A stretch of DNA of 64,000 nucleotides, from the NCBI GenBank assembly GCA_963759295.1, contig CAVWYT010000010.1:1-64000 (forward strand), read 5' to 3'. Within the stretch, counting starts at the first letter, position 1. Each line of letters starts with the position of its first letter. The stretch is from WHSW01 sp963759295. Lineage in GTDB: Bacteria > Actinomycetota > Thermoleophilia > Solirubrobacterales > 70-9. The position numbers and the translations under genes were made by a program. Positions 8,455-15,777 of the stretch are shown piece by piece. The notes beneath the pieces were generated by a model. That model saw only the letters and a program-made list of their open reading frames with translations, had not been told where the DNA came from and searched no databases.

Positions 8455-10053
8455 CTATACCAGCCACATCCCCGGGGCGATCTCGACCTCGACCAGCTCC
8501 GGAGCCGGGGAGGCGATCGCCGCGCCGAGCGCCTCGCGGAGCTCCTCTGCGCCGCTTACCCGCCTCGAGCTCACGCCGTAGCCGCTCGCCACCGCGGCCG
8601 TGTCGAGCGCCGGGAGGTCGAGGCCCGGGGCGCCGGTGACGCCCTCGATCTCCGAGAACCACTTGAGGATCGCGTACTCGCTGTTGCGGAGCACGAGGAA
8701 GGTGACCGGGACGCCGTAGGCCGCGGCGCTCCAGAACGCGGTCACCGCGTACTGCACCGAGCCCTCGCCGACCACGCAGACGACCGGGCGCTCGGGCCGG
8801 GCGAGCTGCACGCCGACGGCCGCGGCGAGGCCGAAGCCGAGCCCACCGCCGGCGCCGAAGAAGTAGCTGCCGGGCTTCGACAGCCGCAGCTGGTTGCGAA
8901 GCGCGAGCGTCGCGGAGGGCGCTTCGAGCACCACGATCCCGTCGTCGGGGAAGGCCGCGCCGAGCGCGTTCATCGCTGCCGTGCCGGTGATCGGGTCCTG
9001 CTCGGGCCCCGGAGCCGGGGCGGCCGGCGACTCGCCCGGATCGCGCGCCGACTCGCCGACCCGCTCGAGCAGCCGCTCCAGGGTCAGCTTCACGTCGGCG
9101 ACGATCGCGTCGCCCATCGGCGCGCGCGCCGCCTCGTCGGGGTCGGAGGTGATCTGGACCAGCTCCGCTCCCTCGGGCAGCAGCGGGCCCGGGATGTTCG
9201 GGTAGTAGGGGAAGACCGAGGCGCCGACGACGAGGATCAGATCGCGGCCCGCGAGCGTCTCGGAAACCGGTCCGATCGCCGGCGGCAGCACGCCGCGAAA
9301 GTTCGGGTGCCCCTCGGGGAAGCCGAGCCGGCCGCCGCCCGGCGCGGGGATCGCGAACACCGCCAGGCGCTGGCGCTCGGCGAGCTCCACCGCGAGCCCC
9401 CAGGCGCCGCTCGAATCGACGTCGGGTCCGGCGATCATCACCGGGCTCGCCGCCTGCTCGAGGCGACGGGCGAGGTCGGCGATCGCCTCCGGGTCGCCCG
9501 CCGCGCGGCCGGTGGACCGGCGCCCGATGGCCGCTCGCGCGTCCCCCTCGCTCACCTCAGCGTCCCAGTCGTCCATCGGGATCGAGACGAAGGCCGGGCC
9601 TCTCGGCGGCAGGGTCGCCATCTGGGTGGCGCGGGCGAGCGCCAGCGGCACGTCCTCGGCGCGGGCCGGCTCGTAGCTCCACTTGACGAGCGGGTGGGGC
9701 ATGCGGGTCGCATCGCGGTTGGTGAGGTTCGCCTGCAGCGTGATCAGCGCCCGGGCCTGGTTGCCGGCCGTGATCACCAGCGGCGAATGGTTGGCCTGGG
9801 CGTTGAAGATCGCGCCCATCGCGTTGCCGACCCCCGGCGCCGTGTGCAGGTTGACGAGCGCCGGGGCGCCGCTCGCCTGCGCGTAGCCATCCGCGATCCC
9901 GACCACGACCGCCTCCTGGAGCCCGAGCACGTAGCGAAAGTCGTCCGGGAACCCGTTCAGCATCGGCAGCTCGGTCGATCCGGGATTTCCGAACATCGTC
10001 GTCATCCCGTGGGCGCGGAAGAGCTCGAATGAGGCTTCGCGGACCGTGGTCAA
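8455..10053 (-). CDS. ThDP-dependent decarboxylase, benzoylformate decarboxylase-like
   Basis: A 532-residue thiamine-diphosphate enzyme of the benzoylformate decarboxylase/acetolactate synthase family. The N-terminus (TVREASFELFRAHG, then FGNPGSTELPML) matches benzoylformate decarboxylase. The catalytic glutamate lies in GLQEAVVVGIADGYAQ, and the ThDP/Mg site is GEGSVQYAVTAFWSAAAYGV, where GDGS is GEGS. The frame runs on to 11244, but that extension is antisense to the cyclase gene. The TTG at 10053 is chosen because it gives the family N-terminus and has TAGAGT 8 bases upstream. Pairing with the FAD/Fe-S dehydrogenase suggests 2-hydroxyacid to 2-oxoacid to aldehyde. Substrate remains open. 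Confidence 0.83.
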   Translation of the reverse strand: MTTVREASFELFRAHGMTTMFGNPGSTELPMLNGFPDDFRYVLGLQEAVVVGIADGYAQASGAPALVNLHTAPGVGNAMGAIFNAQANHSPLVITAGNQARALITLQANLTNRDATRMPHPLVKWSYEPARAEDVPLALARATQMATLPPRGPAFVSIPMDDWDAEVSEGDARAAIGRRSTGRAAGDPEAIADLARRLEQAASPVMIAGPDVDSSGAWGLAVELAERQRLAVFAIPAPGGGRLGFPEGHPNFRGVLPPAIGPVSETLAGRDLILVVGASVFPYYPNIPGPLLPEGAELVQITSDPDEAARAPMGDAIVADVKLTLERLLERVGESARDPGESPAAPAPGPEQDPITGTAAMNALGAAFPDDGIVVLEAPSATLALRNQLRLSKPGSYFFGAGGGLGFGLAAAVGVQLARPERPVVCVVGEGSVQYAVTAFWSAAAYGVPVTFLVLRNSEYAILKWFSEIEGVTGAPGLDLPALDTAAVASGYGVSSRRVSGAEELREALGAAIASPAPELVEVEIAPGMWLV

Positions 10054-10061
10054 GGCGGCTG

Positions 10062-10067
10062 ACTCTA
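10062..10067 (-). promoter_or_regulatory. Leaderless-type -10 box of the ThDP decarboxylase
   Basis: TAGAGT on the minus strand ends 8 bases before the TTG at 10053. It supports this rare start codon and sits back to back with the cyclase promoter. Confidence 0.4.
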
Positions 10068-10135
10068 TTGCGGGGCGCCGAGCCCGGCAACGCCGATCGC
10101 TACTCGATGCTGTGCATCGGTCGGGCGCCAGGTGC

Positions 10136-10141
10136 TGTAAT
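10136..10141 (+). promoter_or_regulatory. Leaderless-type -10 box of the cyclase gene
   Basis: TGTAAT ends 8 bases before the ATG at 10150, with no ribosome binding site between them. Confidence 0.45.
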
Positions 10142-10149
10142 CGCCCCCG

Positions 10150-10911
10150 ATGGACGAGCTCCACGACGGCGAGCCGGACGGTGAAAGCCTGGGGCCGAAG
10201 CTGCTCAGGGCGATGAAGATCGCCCGACAGCTGCTGCCCGGAGACGCCCACTACGGCGACCCGCTCTCCACCGCCGGCTCGGAGCCGCGAGCGGCGCTCG
10301 CCCGGCGGCTCGGCGGGCTCGCCGAGGAGCATCCCGGATTCCTCAAGGAGGTCGGGCTGAGCGCGCTGCAGCTCTGGGAGGCGGCGTCGGAGAGCAACGC
10401 GGGGAGGATCTCCGAGGGACCGCGTGCGATCGTGTTCACCGACCTGGTCGGCTTCTCGGACTGGGCGATGGAAGCGGGCGACGACCTCTCGCTCGAGCTC
10501 CTGCGCGAGGTCGCGACGGCGATCGAGCCGCCGGTCGTCGAGCACGGTGGCGACGTGGTCAAGCGGCTCGGCGACGGGATGATGGCCGTGTTCGGCGACC
10601 CCGACGACGCGGTCGACGCGGTGTTCGCGGCCCGGGAGCGCCTCGGCGGCGTCGAGGTCGCCGGTTACCGCCCACGCATGCGTGCCGGGATGCACGTCGG
10701 CTCGCCCCGACGGCTGGGCAGCGATTACCTCGGCGTCGACGTCAACGTCGCCGCCCGGGTTGCCGAGGGCGCCTCCGCGGGCGAGCTGCTGATCTCCGGC
10801 GAGGCGCTGGACGCGCTCGAGGGCGATCGCATCGCGGCCCGCCGCAAGCGCCGCTTTCGCGCCAAGGGGGTCCCGGATGACGTCACCGTCTACGTCCTGA
10901 GGAGACCATGA
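10150..10911 (+). CDS. Class III adenylate/guanylate cyclase
   Basis: A 253-residue soluble class III nucleotide cyclase. About 90 N-terminal residues of unknown fold precede the catalytic domain. That domain has FTDLVGFS (metal aspartate D98), VVKRLGDG (K138, typical of ATP specificity, and metal aspartate D142) and GVDVNVAARVAEGA, which carries the transition-state N-x-x-x-R pair. All key residues are present, so an active adenylate cyclase is likely. The N-terminal part may be a sensor or regulatory region. It is divergent from the ThDP decarboxylase. Its TGA overlaps the ATG of a 23-codon ORF that is coupled in turn to a lipoprotein gene. Confidence 0.87.
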   Translation: MDELHDGEPDGESLGPKLLRAMKIARQLLPGDAHYGDPLSTAGSEPRAALARRLGGLAEEHPGFLKEVGLSALQLWEAASESNAGRISEGPRAIVFTDLVGFSDWAMEAGDDLSLELLREVATAIEPPVVEHGGDVVKRLGDGMMAVFGDPDDAVDAVFAARERLGGVEVAGYRPRMRAGMHVGSPRRLGSDYLGVDVNVAARVAEGASAGELLISGEALDALEGDRIAARRKRRFRAKGVPDDVTVYVLRRP

Positions 10912-10979
10912 GCGAACGAGAGCCGACCGGCGGGCAGGCCCGGCCCGAGCGGGCGCGGCGGCGCATCGACGAGCCGTGA
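10908..10979 (+). CDS. Micro-ORF coupling cyclase and lipoprotein genes
   Basis: A 23-codon ORF begins ATGA, overlapping the cyclase stop, with GGAG a few bases upstream. It ends at a TGA that overlaps the GTG start of the lipoprotein gene. The peptide starts MSEREPTGGQ, is Arg/Glu-rich and hydrophilic, and resembles no known family. The two exact 4-base overlaps suggest ribosomes are passed from one frame to the next. It may act only as a coupling element rather than encode a functional peptide. Confidence 0.4.
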   Translation: MSEREPTGGQARPERARRRIDEP

Positions 10980-11614
10980 CGCGGCGCCGAGGACGGCCCC
11001 GCGGCGGCCTGGTCGCGGGGCTGGCGGCAGCGTTCGCCCTCGTGGGGTTGCCCGGTTGCGACGGAGGCGGCGATTCGTCGGATTCGACCGCCTCGACGAC
11101 CACGACGACGCCCCCGCCGCGGACGGTCGAGACCGTCGACCGCTCCGGAGACCTGCCCGACGGCTGGTCGCGGTTCGAGAGCGGCCGCGGCGGGTTCGTC
11201 GTCGGCATCCCGCGAGGATGGAAGGCCGAGCGCCGCGGGCGCAACGCGCTGATCCGCTCCTACGATCGCCTCGTCGCGCTCTCGATCGCGTCGAACCGCA
11301 GCCTCGAGGCCCAGAGCATCGCGCTCGACGAGTTCGCGACCCGGACGGCCTCGGCGCTCCATGGCTTTCAGAGGCCCGTGAACCCGAGCCGCCCGCACCC
11401 GTTCGAGCACCGCTACGACGCGGTCCAGGTCCGCGCGACGGCGACCGAGAAGTCCGGCGTCAGGGAGCGGCTGCGGATCGTCGTCCTGCGCCGCCAGGAC
11501 CTCGTCACCTTCACCGCCGTCCTCGCCGCCAACGCCAAGCACGGCTCGGGCCCCGCCGAGGACCTCGCGCTGCGCGTCCTCGACACCCTCCGCAGCCGCC
11601 CGCCGCGCCCTTAG
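10976..11614 (+). CDS. Secreted lipoprotein, unknown function
   Basis: A 212-residue predicted lipoprotein. A basic N-terminus (MTRRRGRPRG) and a hydrophobic stretch lead to the lipobox LVGLPGC, where Cys would be lipidated. A Ser/Thr/Pro linker follows, then a domain of about 150 residues beginning GDLPDGWSRFESGRGGFVVG. The phrases GFVVGIPRGWKAE and LVALSIAS resemble small PsbP/LpqN-like extracytoplasmic domains, but this is only a resemblance. The GTG start overlaps the micro-ORF stop, linking it to the adenylate cyclase gene. Function unknown. Confidence 0.72.
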   Translation: MTRRRGRPRGGLVAGLAAAFALVGLPGCDGGGDSSDSTASTTTTTPPPRTVETVDRSGDLPDGWSRFESGRGGFVVGIPRGWKAERRGRNALIRSYDRLVALSIASNRSLEAQSIALDEFATRTASALHGFQRPVNPSRPHPFEHRYDAVQVRATATEKSGVRERLRIVVLRRQDLVTFTAVLAANAKHGSGPAEDLALRVLDTLRSRPPRP

Positions 11615-11623
11615 CCGGCTGCG
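11591..11623. terminator. Inverted repeat between convergent genes
   Basis: A 7-bp inverted repeat (CGCAGCC / GGCTGCG) with a 19-base spacer spans the end of the lipoprotein gene and faces pyrE. It lacks a T-run and is a weak bidirectional terminator candidate. Confidence 0.25.
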
Positions 11624-11639
11624 GCGGCGCGCTCGGGTC

Positions 11640-12209
11640 TCACGCCTCGCGGTCGGGGCGGTCGGGGTAGAGGTCGTCGATCGTCGTCAGCGCCTCGAAC
11701 GGGGCGTCGATCGCCTCCGCGATCGCCTCGGCGCCGCCCGCGAGCCGGTCGACGACGCAGAGCCCGGCGACGATCTCGAGCCCCTGCTCGCGCATCAGCT
11801 CCACCGCGGCGACGGTGGAGCCGCCGGTGGTCACGGTGTCCTCGACCACGAGGCACTTGGTTCCCTCCTCGACCGGCCCCTCGACCCAGCGCTGAAGGCC
11901 ATGGCCCTTGCGCTGCTTGCGGACGAAGAAGCCGACGAGGCCGTCGCCGCCCGGAACCGCGATCGCGGCGCAGGCGAGCGGGATCGCCGCCATCACCGGA
12001 CCGCCGACGGCGTCGGCGCCGTGGCGGGTCGCGGCGCCGGCGATCAGCTCCCCGGCGGCGCGAAAGCCGGCCGGGCGCAGGAGCGCGCGCCGGGCGTCGA
12101 CGTAGTACCGCGCGGTCGCCCCGCTCGACAGCGTCACCTCGCCGATCACGAGCGCGTGCTCGCGCAGCTCGGCGACCAGCGTCCGCTTCGCCGCTTCGAG
12201 GTCAGCCAC
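11640..12209 (-). CDS. pyrE: Orotate phosphoribosyltransferase
   Basis: A 189-residue PyrE, which joins orotate to PRPP to give orotidine 5'-phosphate in UMP synthesis. The PRPP-binding motif is LVVEDTVTTGGSTVAA, and the flexible catalytic loop carries FFVRKQRKGHG. YYVDARRALL and the GADAVGGPVMAAIPLA region match family positions. It starts with GTG 14 bases downstream of the L,D-transpeptidase stop on the same strand. No other pyr genes are present, so it stands apart from the main pyrimidine operon. Confidence 0.92.
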   Translation of the reverse strand: MADLEAAKRTLVAELREHALVIGEVTLSSGATARYYVDARRALLRPAGFRAAGELIAGAATRHGADAVGGPVMAAIPLACAAIAVPGGDGLVGFFVRKQRKGHGLQRWVEGPVEEGTKCLVVEDTVTTGGSTVAAVELMREQGLEIVAGLCVVDRLAGGAEAIAEAIDAPFEALTTIDDLYPDRPDREA

Positions 12210-12223
12210 GCGGTGCCGACCGG

Positions 12224-13273
12224 CTAGGCGTAGACGAACATCTTGTCCCCGAGATCGATCCAGTTGTAGATGAAGATCGAATCGGGGATCGGGTTCCGGA
12301 TGCAGCCGTGGCTGGCCGGATACGGCGGCACCGAGTGGTAGCCGTGGGTCGCCTCGCCGCGGTTGTAATAGACCGAGTAGTACATGCCGAGCGAGTTGAA
12401 GCCCGGATCCTTGCGATAGAACGTGAACGCCCCCCGGTCGGACGGGGTCGCGGCGGCGCCGGTCGCGATGTGGAACACGTGCTGCGCCTTGCCGTGATTG
12501 GAGAGTGCCATCACCTGCTTGGAGATGTCCACTTCGACGTGCTTGCCGGCGCCCGGGTACTTGATCTCGAAGCCGCCCTTGCCCTCGGCGAGCGTCTTGA
12601 AGATCCCGGGCGTCGCGTTGAAGGTCCGCGCCATGCCGTTGACCTTGCGGAACGCCATCACCGCGCGCTCGGTGTGCGACCCGTAGCGGTGCTTGTCGGT
12701 GTCGTAGTAAGCCTGCTTGCGAAGCAGCTGGTTGAACAGCTCGACGGCCGGGCCCCGGTCGCCCGGATCGAGGTCGATGAACTTGAGCTTGAACTTCTTC
12801 GACTTCGCCGCCCCGCCGGCCTGAGCCGCGGTCGGGGCCTTCTGCACGCGGACCCGGTAGCTGCCCGGATCGAGCAGCGGCTTCGAGCGCAGCTTGAAGC
12901 GCCCGTAGCTCTTGCCCTTCACCTGGCGCACGAACGGCGTCTTCTTGAGCACCGTGTCACCGCCGTTGCCGAGCCGGATCTCGACTCGCTGGCCGCCGAC
13001 GAACGGGGTCACGGTGCCGACCGCCTCGATCCGATCGCCGACCTTGGCGCGCCCGTTCTTGAGCCCCTTGAGCTTCAGCTCGATCTTCGCCGACGCCGGC
13101 CCTTGCTCACCGCCGCCGCCGTTGCCGCCCTCCGGCGCCTGGCGGTCGTCCGGCGCCGCTGCCGCCGCCGGATCGGTCGTCGTCGGGGCGTCCTGCGCCA
13201 GGGCGAGCGTCGGGAACACGAGAACTGCGATTGCCGCCACCGTCCCCGAGGCGACATGGAGGGGCCTGCTCAC
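12224..13273 (-). CDS. Exported L,D-transpeptidase with peptidoglycan-binding domain
   Basis: A 349-residue exported protein. A signal peptide (MSRPLHVASG... ending ALA|QDA) is followed by a low-complexity Ala/Asp/Gly linker, a beta-rich region of about 100 residues (VGDRIEAVGTVTPF), a PG_binding_1 domain (DLDPGDRGPAVELFNQLL) and a C-terminal YkuD catalytic domain. The active-site motif SHGCIRNP has Cys324, with the upstream histidine in HGYHSVPPYPA. It should form 3-3 cross-links in the cell wall. The GTG at 13273 gives the best signal peptide. Another GTG at 13315 overlaps the CPBP gene stop as GTGA and is a real alternative. Confidence 0.88.
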   Translation of the reverse strand: MSRPLHVASGTVAAIAVLVFPTLALAQDAPTTTDPAAAAAPDDRQAPEGGNGGGGEQGPASAKIELKLKGLKNGRAKVGDRIEAVGTVTPFVGGQRVEIRLGNGGDTVLKKTPFVRQVKGKSYGRFKLRSKPLLDPGSYRVRVQKAPTAAQAGGAAKSKKFKLKFIDLDPGDRGPAVELFNQLLRKQAYYDTDKHRYGSHTERAVMAFRKVNGMARTFNATPGIFKTLAEGKGGFEIKYPGAGKHVEVDISKQVMALSNHGKAQHVFHIATGAAATPSDRGAFTFYRKDPGFNSLGMYYSVYYNRGEATHGYHSVPPYPASHGCIRNPIPDSIFIYNWIDLGDKMFVYA

Positions 13274-13311
13274 GCCGGGAATTGAAGCAGGCGCCGCGAC
13301 GGAAACCGCGC

Positions 13312-14103
13312 TCACGTTCCGACCAGGACGGCGAAGGCGAGCGCGTTGTTGATCATGTGCACCGCGATCGTCGGCCGGATCGAGCCGGTGCGCTCGTAGA
13401 GCCAGGCGAGCACGGCGCCGAGGACGGCGAGCTGAACCGTCGCCGCGACGTTGCCGGTCGTCAGGTGGATGACGCCGAAGAGCACGCCGGAGATCACGAT
13501 CGCGACGAAAGCCGGCAGCCGGGTGCGAAGGCCGCCGAAGATGAAGCCGCGAAAGAAGGTCTCCTCGGCGATCGGGGCCATGATCACGATCAGGATCGCC
13601 GCCGAGATCGCGCCCGCGGTCGAGTCGTCGAAGCCGAGGTCGTCGGCGACGTTGGTCTGCTCGGGCTGGGCGACCAGCTGGCTGAAGACGATCGCGAACG
13701 CGAGGTAACCGAAGAAGGCGAGCGCCGTCGGCGCGCCCCAGGAGGCGGTCGGGCGGCCGAGCCCGAGCGCCGCGAGCCCGGCACGCAGGGCGCGGTTGCG
13801 GGCCGCGAAGAAGACGGCGGTGCCGAAGAAGCCGCCCTCGAGCACGAGCTGGAGGCCGACCGTTGCGTCGAGCCCCGAGTCGCCCGCGACGGCGATCACC
13901 ATCGTGCTGCCGACGATCACGATCGCGGCGAGCATCGCGACGCCGAGCACGAGGTCGAGCGGCGACCATGTGACCCTGCCCAGCGGAGGACGAGGGGCCG
14001 TTGCCGGCCCGTGATCCGCCGGTGCGCTCGGCGGTACCGTCGAGATCGGCGAGCCGCTCGGTGGCGGCGGCTGGCCGAGGGGCCTTTCGGGTCCGGCGGT
14101 CAC
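13312..14103 (-). CDS. CPBP-family intramembrane metalloprotease
   Basis: A 263-residue polytopic protein with the CPBP (Abi/Rce1) glutamic-type intramembrane protease motifs: APIAEETFFRG (E-E-x-x-x-R), GVLFGVIHL (F-x-x-x-H) and HMINNALAF (H-x-x-x-N). The first 45 residues are Pro-rich and cytoplasmic, followed by about six to seven membrane segments. The open frame extends upstream to 14256, but that part reads through a tandem DNA repeat and looks non-coding. The GTG at 14103 is preferred. The stop overlaps a possible GTG of the L,D-transpeptidase gene. The substrate is unknown. Confidence 0.84.
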   Translation of the reverse strand: MTAGPERPLGQPPPPSGSPISTVPPSAPADHGPATAPRPPLGRVTWSPLDLVLGVAMLAAIVIVGSTMVIAVAGDSGLDATVGLQLVLEGGFFGTAVFFAARNRALRAGLAALGLGRPTASWGAPTALAFFGYLAFAIVFSQLVAQPEQTNVADDLGFDDSTAGAISAAILIVIMAPIAEETFFRGFIFGGLRTRLPAFVAIVISGVLFGVIHLTTGNVAATVQLAVLGAVLAWLYERTGSIRPTIAVHMINNALAFAVLVGT

Positions 14104-14109
14104 GGTGAC

Positions 14110-14222
14110 TGGATCGTGCTTCGCCTCACGCAACCGCCCTTTGTTCGTGGCTCCGCGCTCACAGTCCCTGGATCGCGCTTCGCCCCGACGCAACCGTCCT
14201 TTGTTCCTGGCTCCGCGCTCAC
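14110..14222. repeat. Two-unit direct repeat of about 60 bp
   Basis: Two near-identical units lie head to tail. The shared core TTGTTC(G/C)TGGCTCCGCGCTCAC recurs with exactly 60-base spacing, ending at 14162 and 14222. The flanking TGGATCG(T/C)GCTTCGCC and GCAACCG parts match with one indel. It sits between the CPBP and HAD genes, where no coding sequence is supported. Confidence 0.8.
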
Positions 14223-14233
14223 GGGCGCAGATG

Positions 14234-14866
14234 CTACGGGCGCAGGTGCTTCTCAACCTCGGCGAGCGAGGCGATGTCGCCCGCTCCGCCGCGATCGAGC
14301 AGCAGGCTGGCGATCCCAGCGGCGCGCGCTCCGGCGACGTCCTCCTCCGGCGTGTCGCCGACGTGAAGGGCCTCGGCGGGCCGGCACCGCGCGAGCTCGA
14401 GCGCCTGCGCGAAGATCACCGGATCGGGCTTTCGCGCGCGCGCGCCCGCCGAGGTGACGATCCCGTCGAGGGCGCCGCCGAGCCCGCATCGCTCGATCAC
14501 CTCGGCGAGCGCGTAGTCCCAGTTCGAGACGCAGATCAGCCGCAGCCCGCGCGCGCGCAGCTCCGCGAGCGCAGGCGCCGCGTCGGCAGCGGCGTGGAAA
14601 CGGATCGAGGCCATCATCCGCTCGACCGAGACCTCGCGGCCGAGCTCACGCGAGAGCAGCGCGGCGCAGCGGCCGCGCAGGTCGGCGAGCGCCGCCGCGT
14701 CGGTGGCCTCGTGGGCGTGCGCGCGGTAGTAGGCCATCTCCTTGCGCATCGCCGCCTCGACGGCCGGGTCCGGATCGATTTCGAGCTCGGCGGCGAGCTG
14801 CGGCCACGGTGGCTCGAGCTCGATCAGCGTGCCGAGCGCGTCGAGAAGCACCGCCTTCGTCGTCAC
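14234..14866 (-). CDS. HAD-superfamily hydrolase
   Basis: A 210-residue HAD hydrolase, likely a small-molecule phosphatase. Motif I is LLDALGTLIE (nucleophile Asp; the second Asp of DxDGT is Leu, as in HDHD3-like members). Motif II is the Ser of CVSNWD, motif III the Lys of ARKPDPVIF, and motif IV is HVGDTPEEDVAGARAAG. An alpha-helical cap lies between motifs I and II. The frame is open far upstream to 15715, but that region is antisense to mscS; the GTG at 14866 gives the family N-terminus. It is divergent from mscS, 30 bases away. The substrate cannot be predicted. Confidence 0.85.
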   Translation of the reverse strand: MTTKAVLLDALGTLIELEPPWPQLAAELEIDPDPAVEAAMRKEMAYYRAHAHEATDAAALADLRGRCAALLSRELGREVSVERMMASIRFHAAADAAPALAELRARGLRLICVSNWDYALAEVIERCGLGGALDGIVTSAGARARKPDPVIFAQALELARCRPAEALHVGDTPEEDVAGARAAGIASLLLDRGGAGDIASLAEVEKHLRP

Positions 14867-14896
14867 CGCAACGAGAAGACTGGCAGGATCGTGGTC

Positions 14897-15688
14897 GTGC
14901 CCCTGTTCGTCGCCGCCGACGAGAGCTTCTGGGAGTCCAACGGCGAGTGGATCTCGGCCGGGATCACGCTGCTGGTCGCGTTCGCGTTCGCCTTCCTCGT
15001 CGACCGATTCGTGATCGGCCGCGCCGGCACGGTCGCCGCTCGGGTCAGCGACACGACGGTCTCGCGCGGGGCGGTGACTCGCTTGCGGCTGATCCGGCGG
15101 CTGGTCTTCGCGGCGATCATCCTGATCGGGATCGCCCTCGCGCTGAGCCAGTTCAACAAACTCAACAAGCTTGCCACCGGCCTGCTCGCGTCCAGCGCCG
15201 TGGTCGGCCTCGTGCTCGGTCTCGCCGCGCGCCAGATCCTCGCCAACCCGCTGGCCGGCATCCTGCTCGCGGTCACCCAGCCGATCCGGATCGGCGACAC
15301 GGTGACGATCGGCGAAGAGACCGGTCGGGTCGACGACCTGACGCTCTCGCACACGTTCATCGACACCGGCGACGGGCGGCTCGTGATCGTGCCGAACGAG
15401 ACCGTGGTTACCGGCGTCGTGGTCAATCGCTCGACCGGCGATCTCACCGCGCCGGCGATGGCCGCCGTGTGGTTGCCGCCGGACGCCGACCTCGAGCGCG
15501 CCCGTGAGGCGCTCGCCCGGCTCGAGCCCTCGCAGGTCGACGTCGCCGAGATGACCCCCGAGGGGATCCGAATCGACGTGCACGGACCGCGTCGGCCCGG
15601 GGGCACGCGCGCGTTCGGCGAGGAGGCGGCGCTGCGCGAGCGCGCCCAGCGCGCCCTGCGCGAGGCGGGCGTGCTCGGCTCGAACTAA
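14897..15688 (+). CDS. MscS-family mechanosensitive channel
   Basis: A 263-residue small-conductance mechanosensitive channel that releases solutes on hypo-osmotic shock. Membrane helices are seen at WISAGITLLVAFAFAFLVD, RRLVFAAIILIGIALAL and the pore-lining TM3 region with SSAVVGLVLGLAARQILAN, followed by the beta domain (TQPIRIGDTVTIGEETGRV, FIDTGDGRLVIVPNE). It is minimal in size, with no extra N-terminal domain. AGGA lies 8 bases before the GTG at 14897; another GTG 6 bases upstream is less well placed. The frame upstream is open but antisense to the HAD gene. Confidence 0.9.
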   Translation: MPLFVAADESFWESNGEWISAGITLLVAFAFAFLVDRFVIGRAGTVAARVSDTTVSRGAVTRLRLIRRLVFAAIILIGIALALSQFNKLNKLATGLLASSAVVGLVLGLAARQILANPLAGILLAVTQPIRIGDTVTIGEETGRVDDLTLSHTFIDTGDGRLVIVPNETVVTGVVVNRSTGDLTAPAMAAVWLPPDADLERAREALARLEPSQVDVAEMTPEGIRIDVHGPRRPGGTRAFGEEAALRERAQRALREAGVLGSN

Positions 15689-15777
15689 CGGCGCGGCGGC
15701 CTCGGCGGCCGCCATGCAGCGCGCTTCGCACGGTCGCAGGCCGGCAAACCGCCCCCGGTACCCTTCCGAGGTTCATC

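Noticed and set aside
10054..11244. Long minus-strand extension of the ThDP decarboxylase frame, nearly 400 extra codons
   Set aside because: It is antisense to the cyclase and lipoprotein genes, has Arg-rich unstructured composition, and the family N-terminus begins exactly at the TTG at 10053.
14104..14256. N-terminal extension of the CPBP protease
   Set aside because: The extra residues are translated from the tandem DNA repeat and have repeated Arg/Gly-rich sequence with no family match.
14867..15715. Upstream extension of the HAD hydrolase frame
   Set aside because: It is the complement of mscS; the family nucleophile motif lies a few residues after the GTG at 14866.
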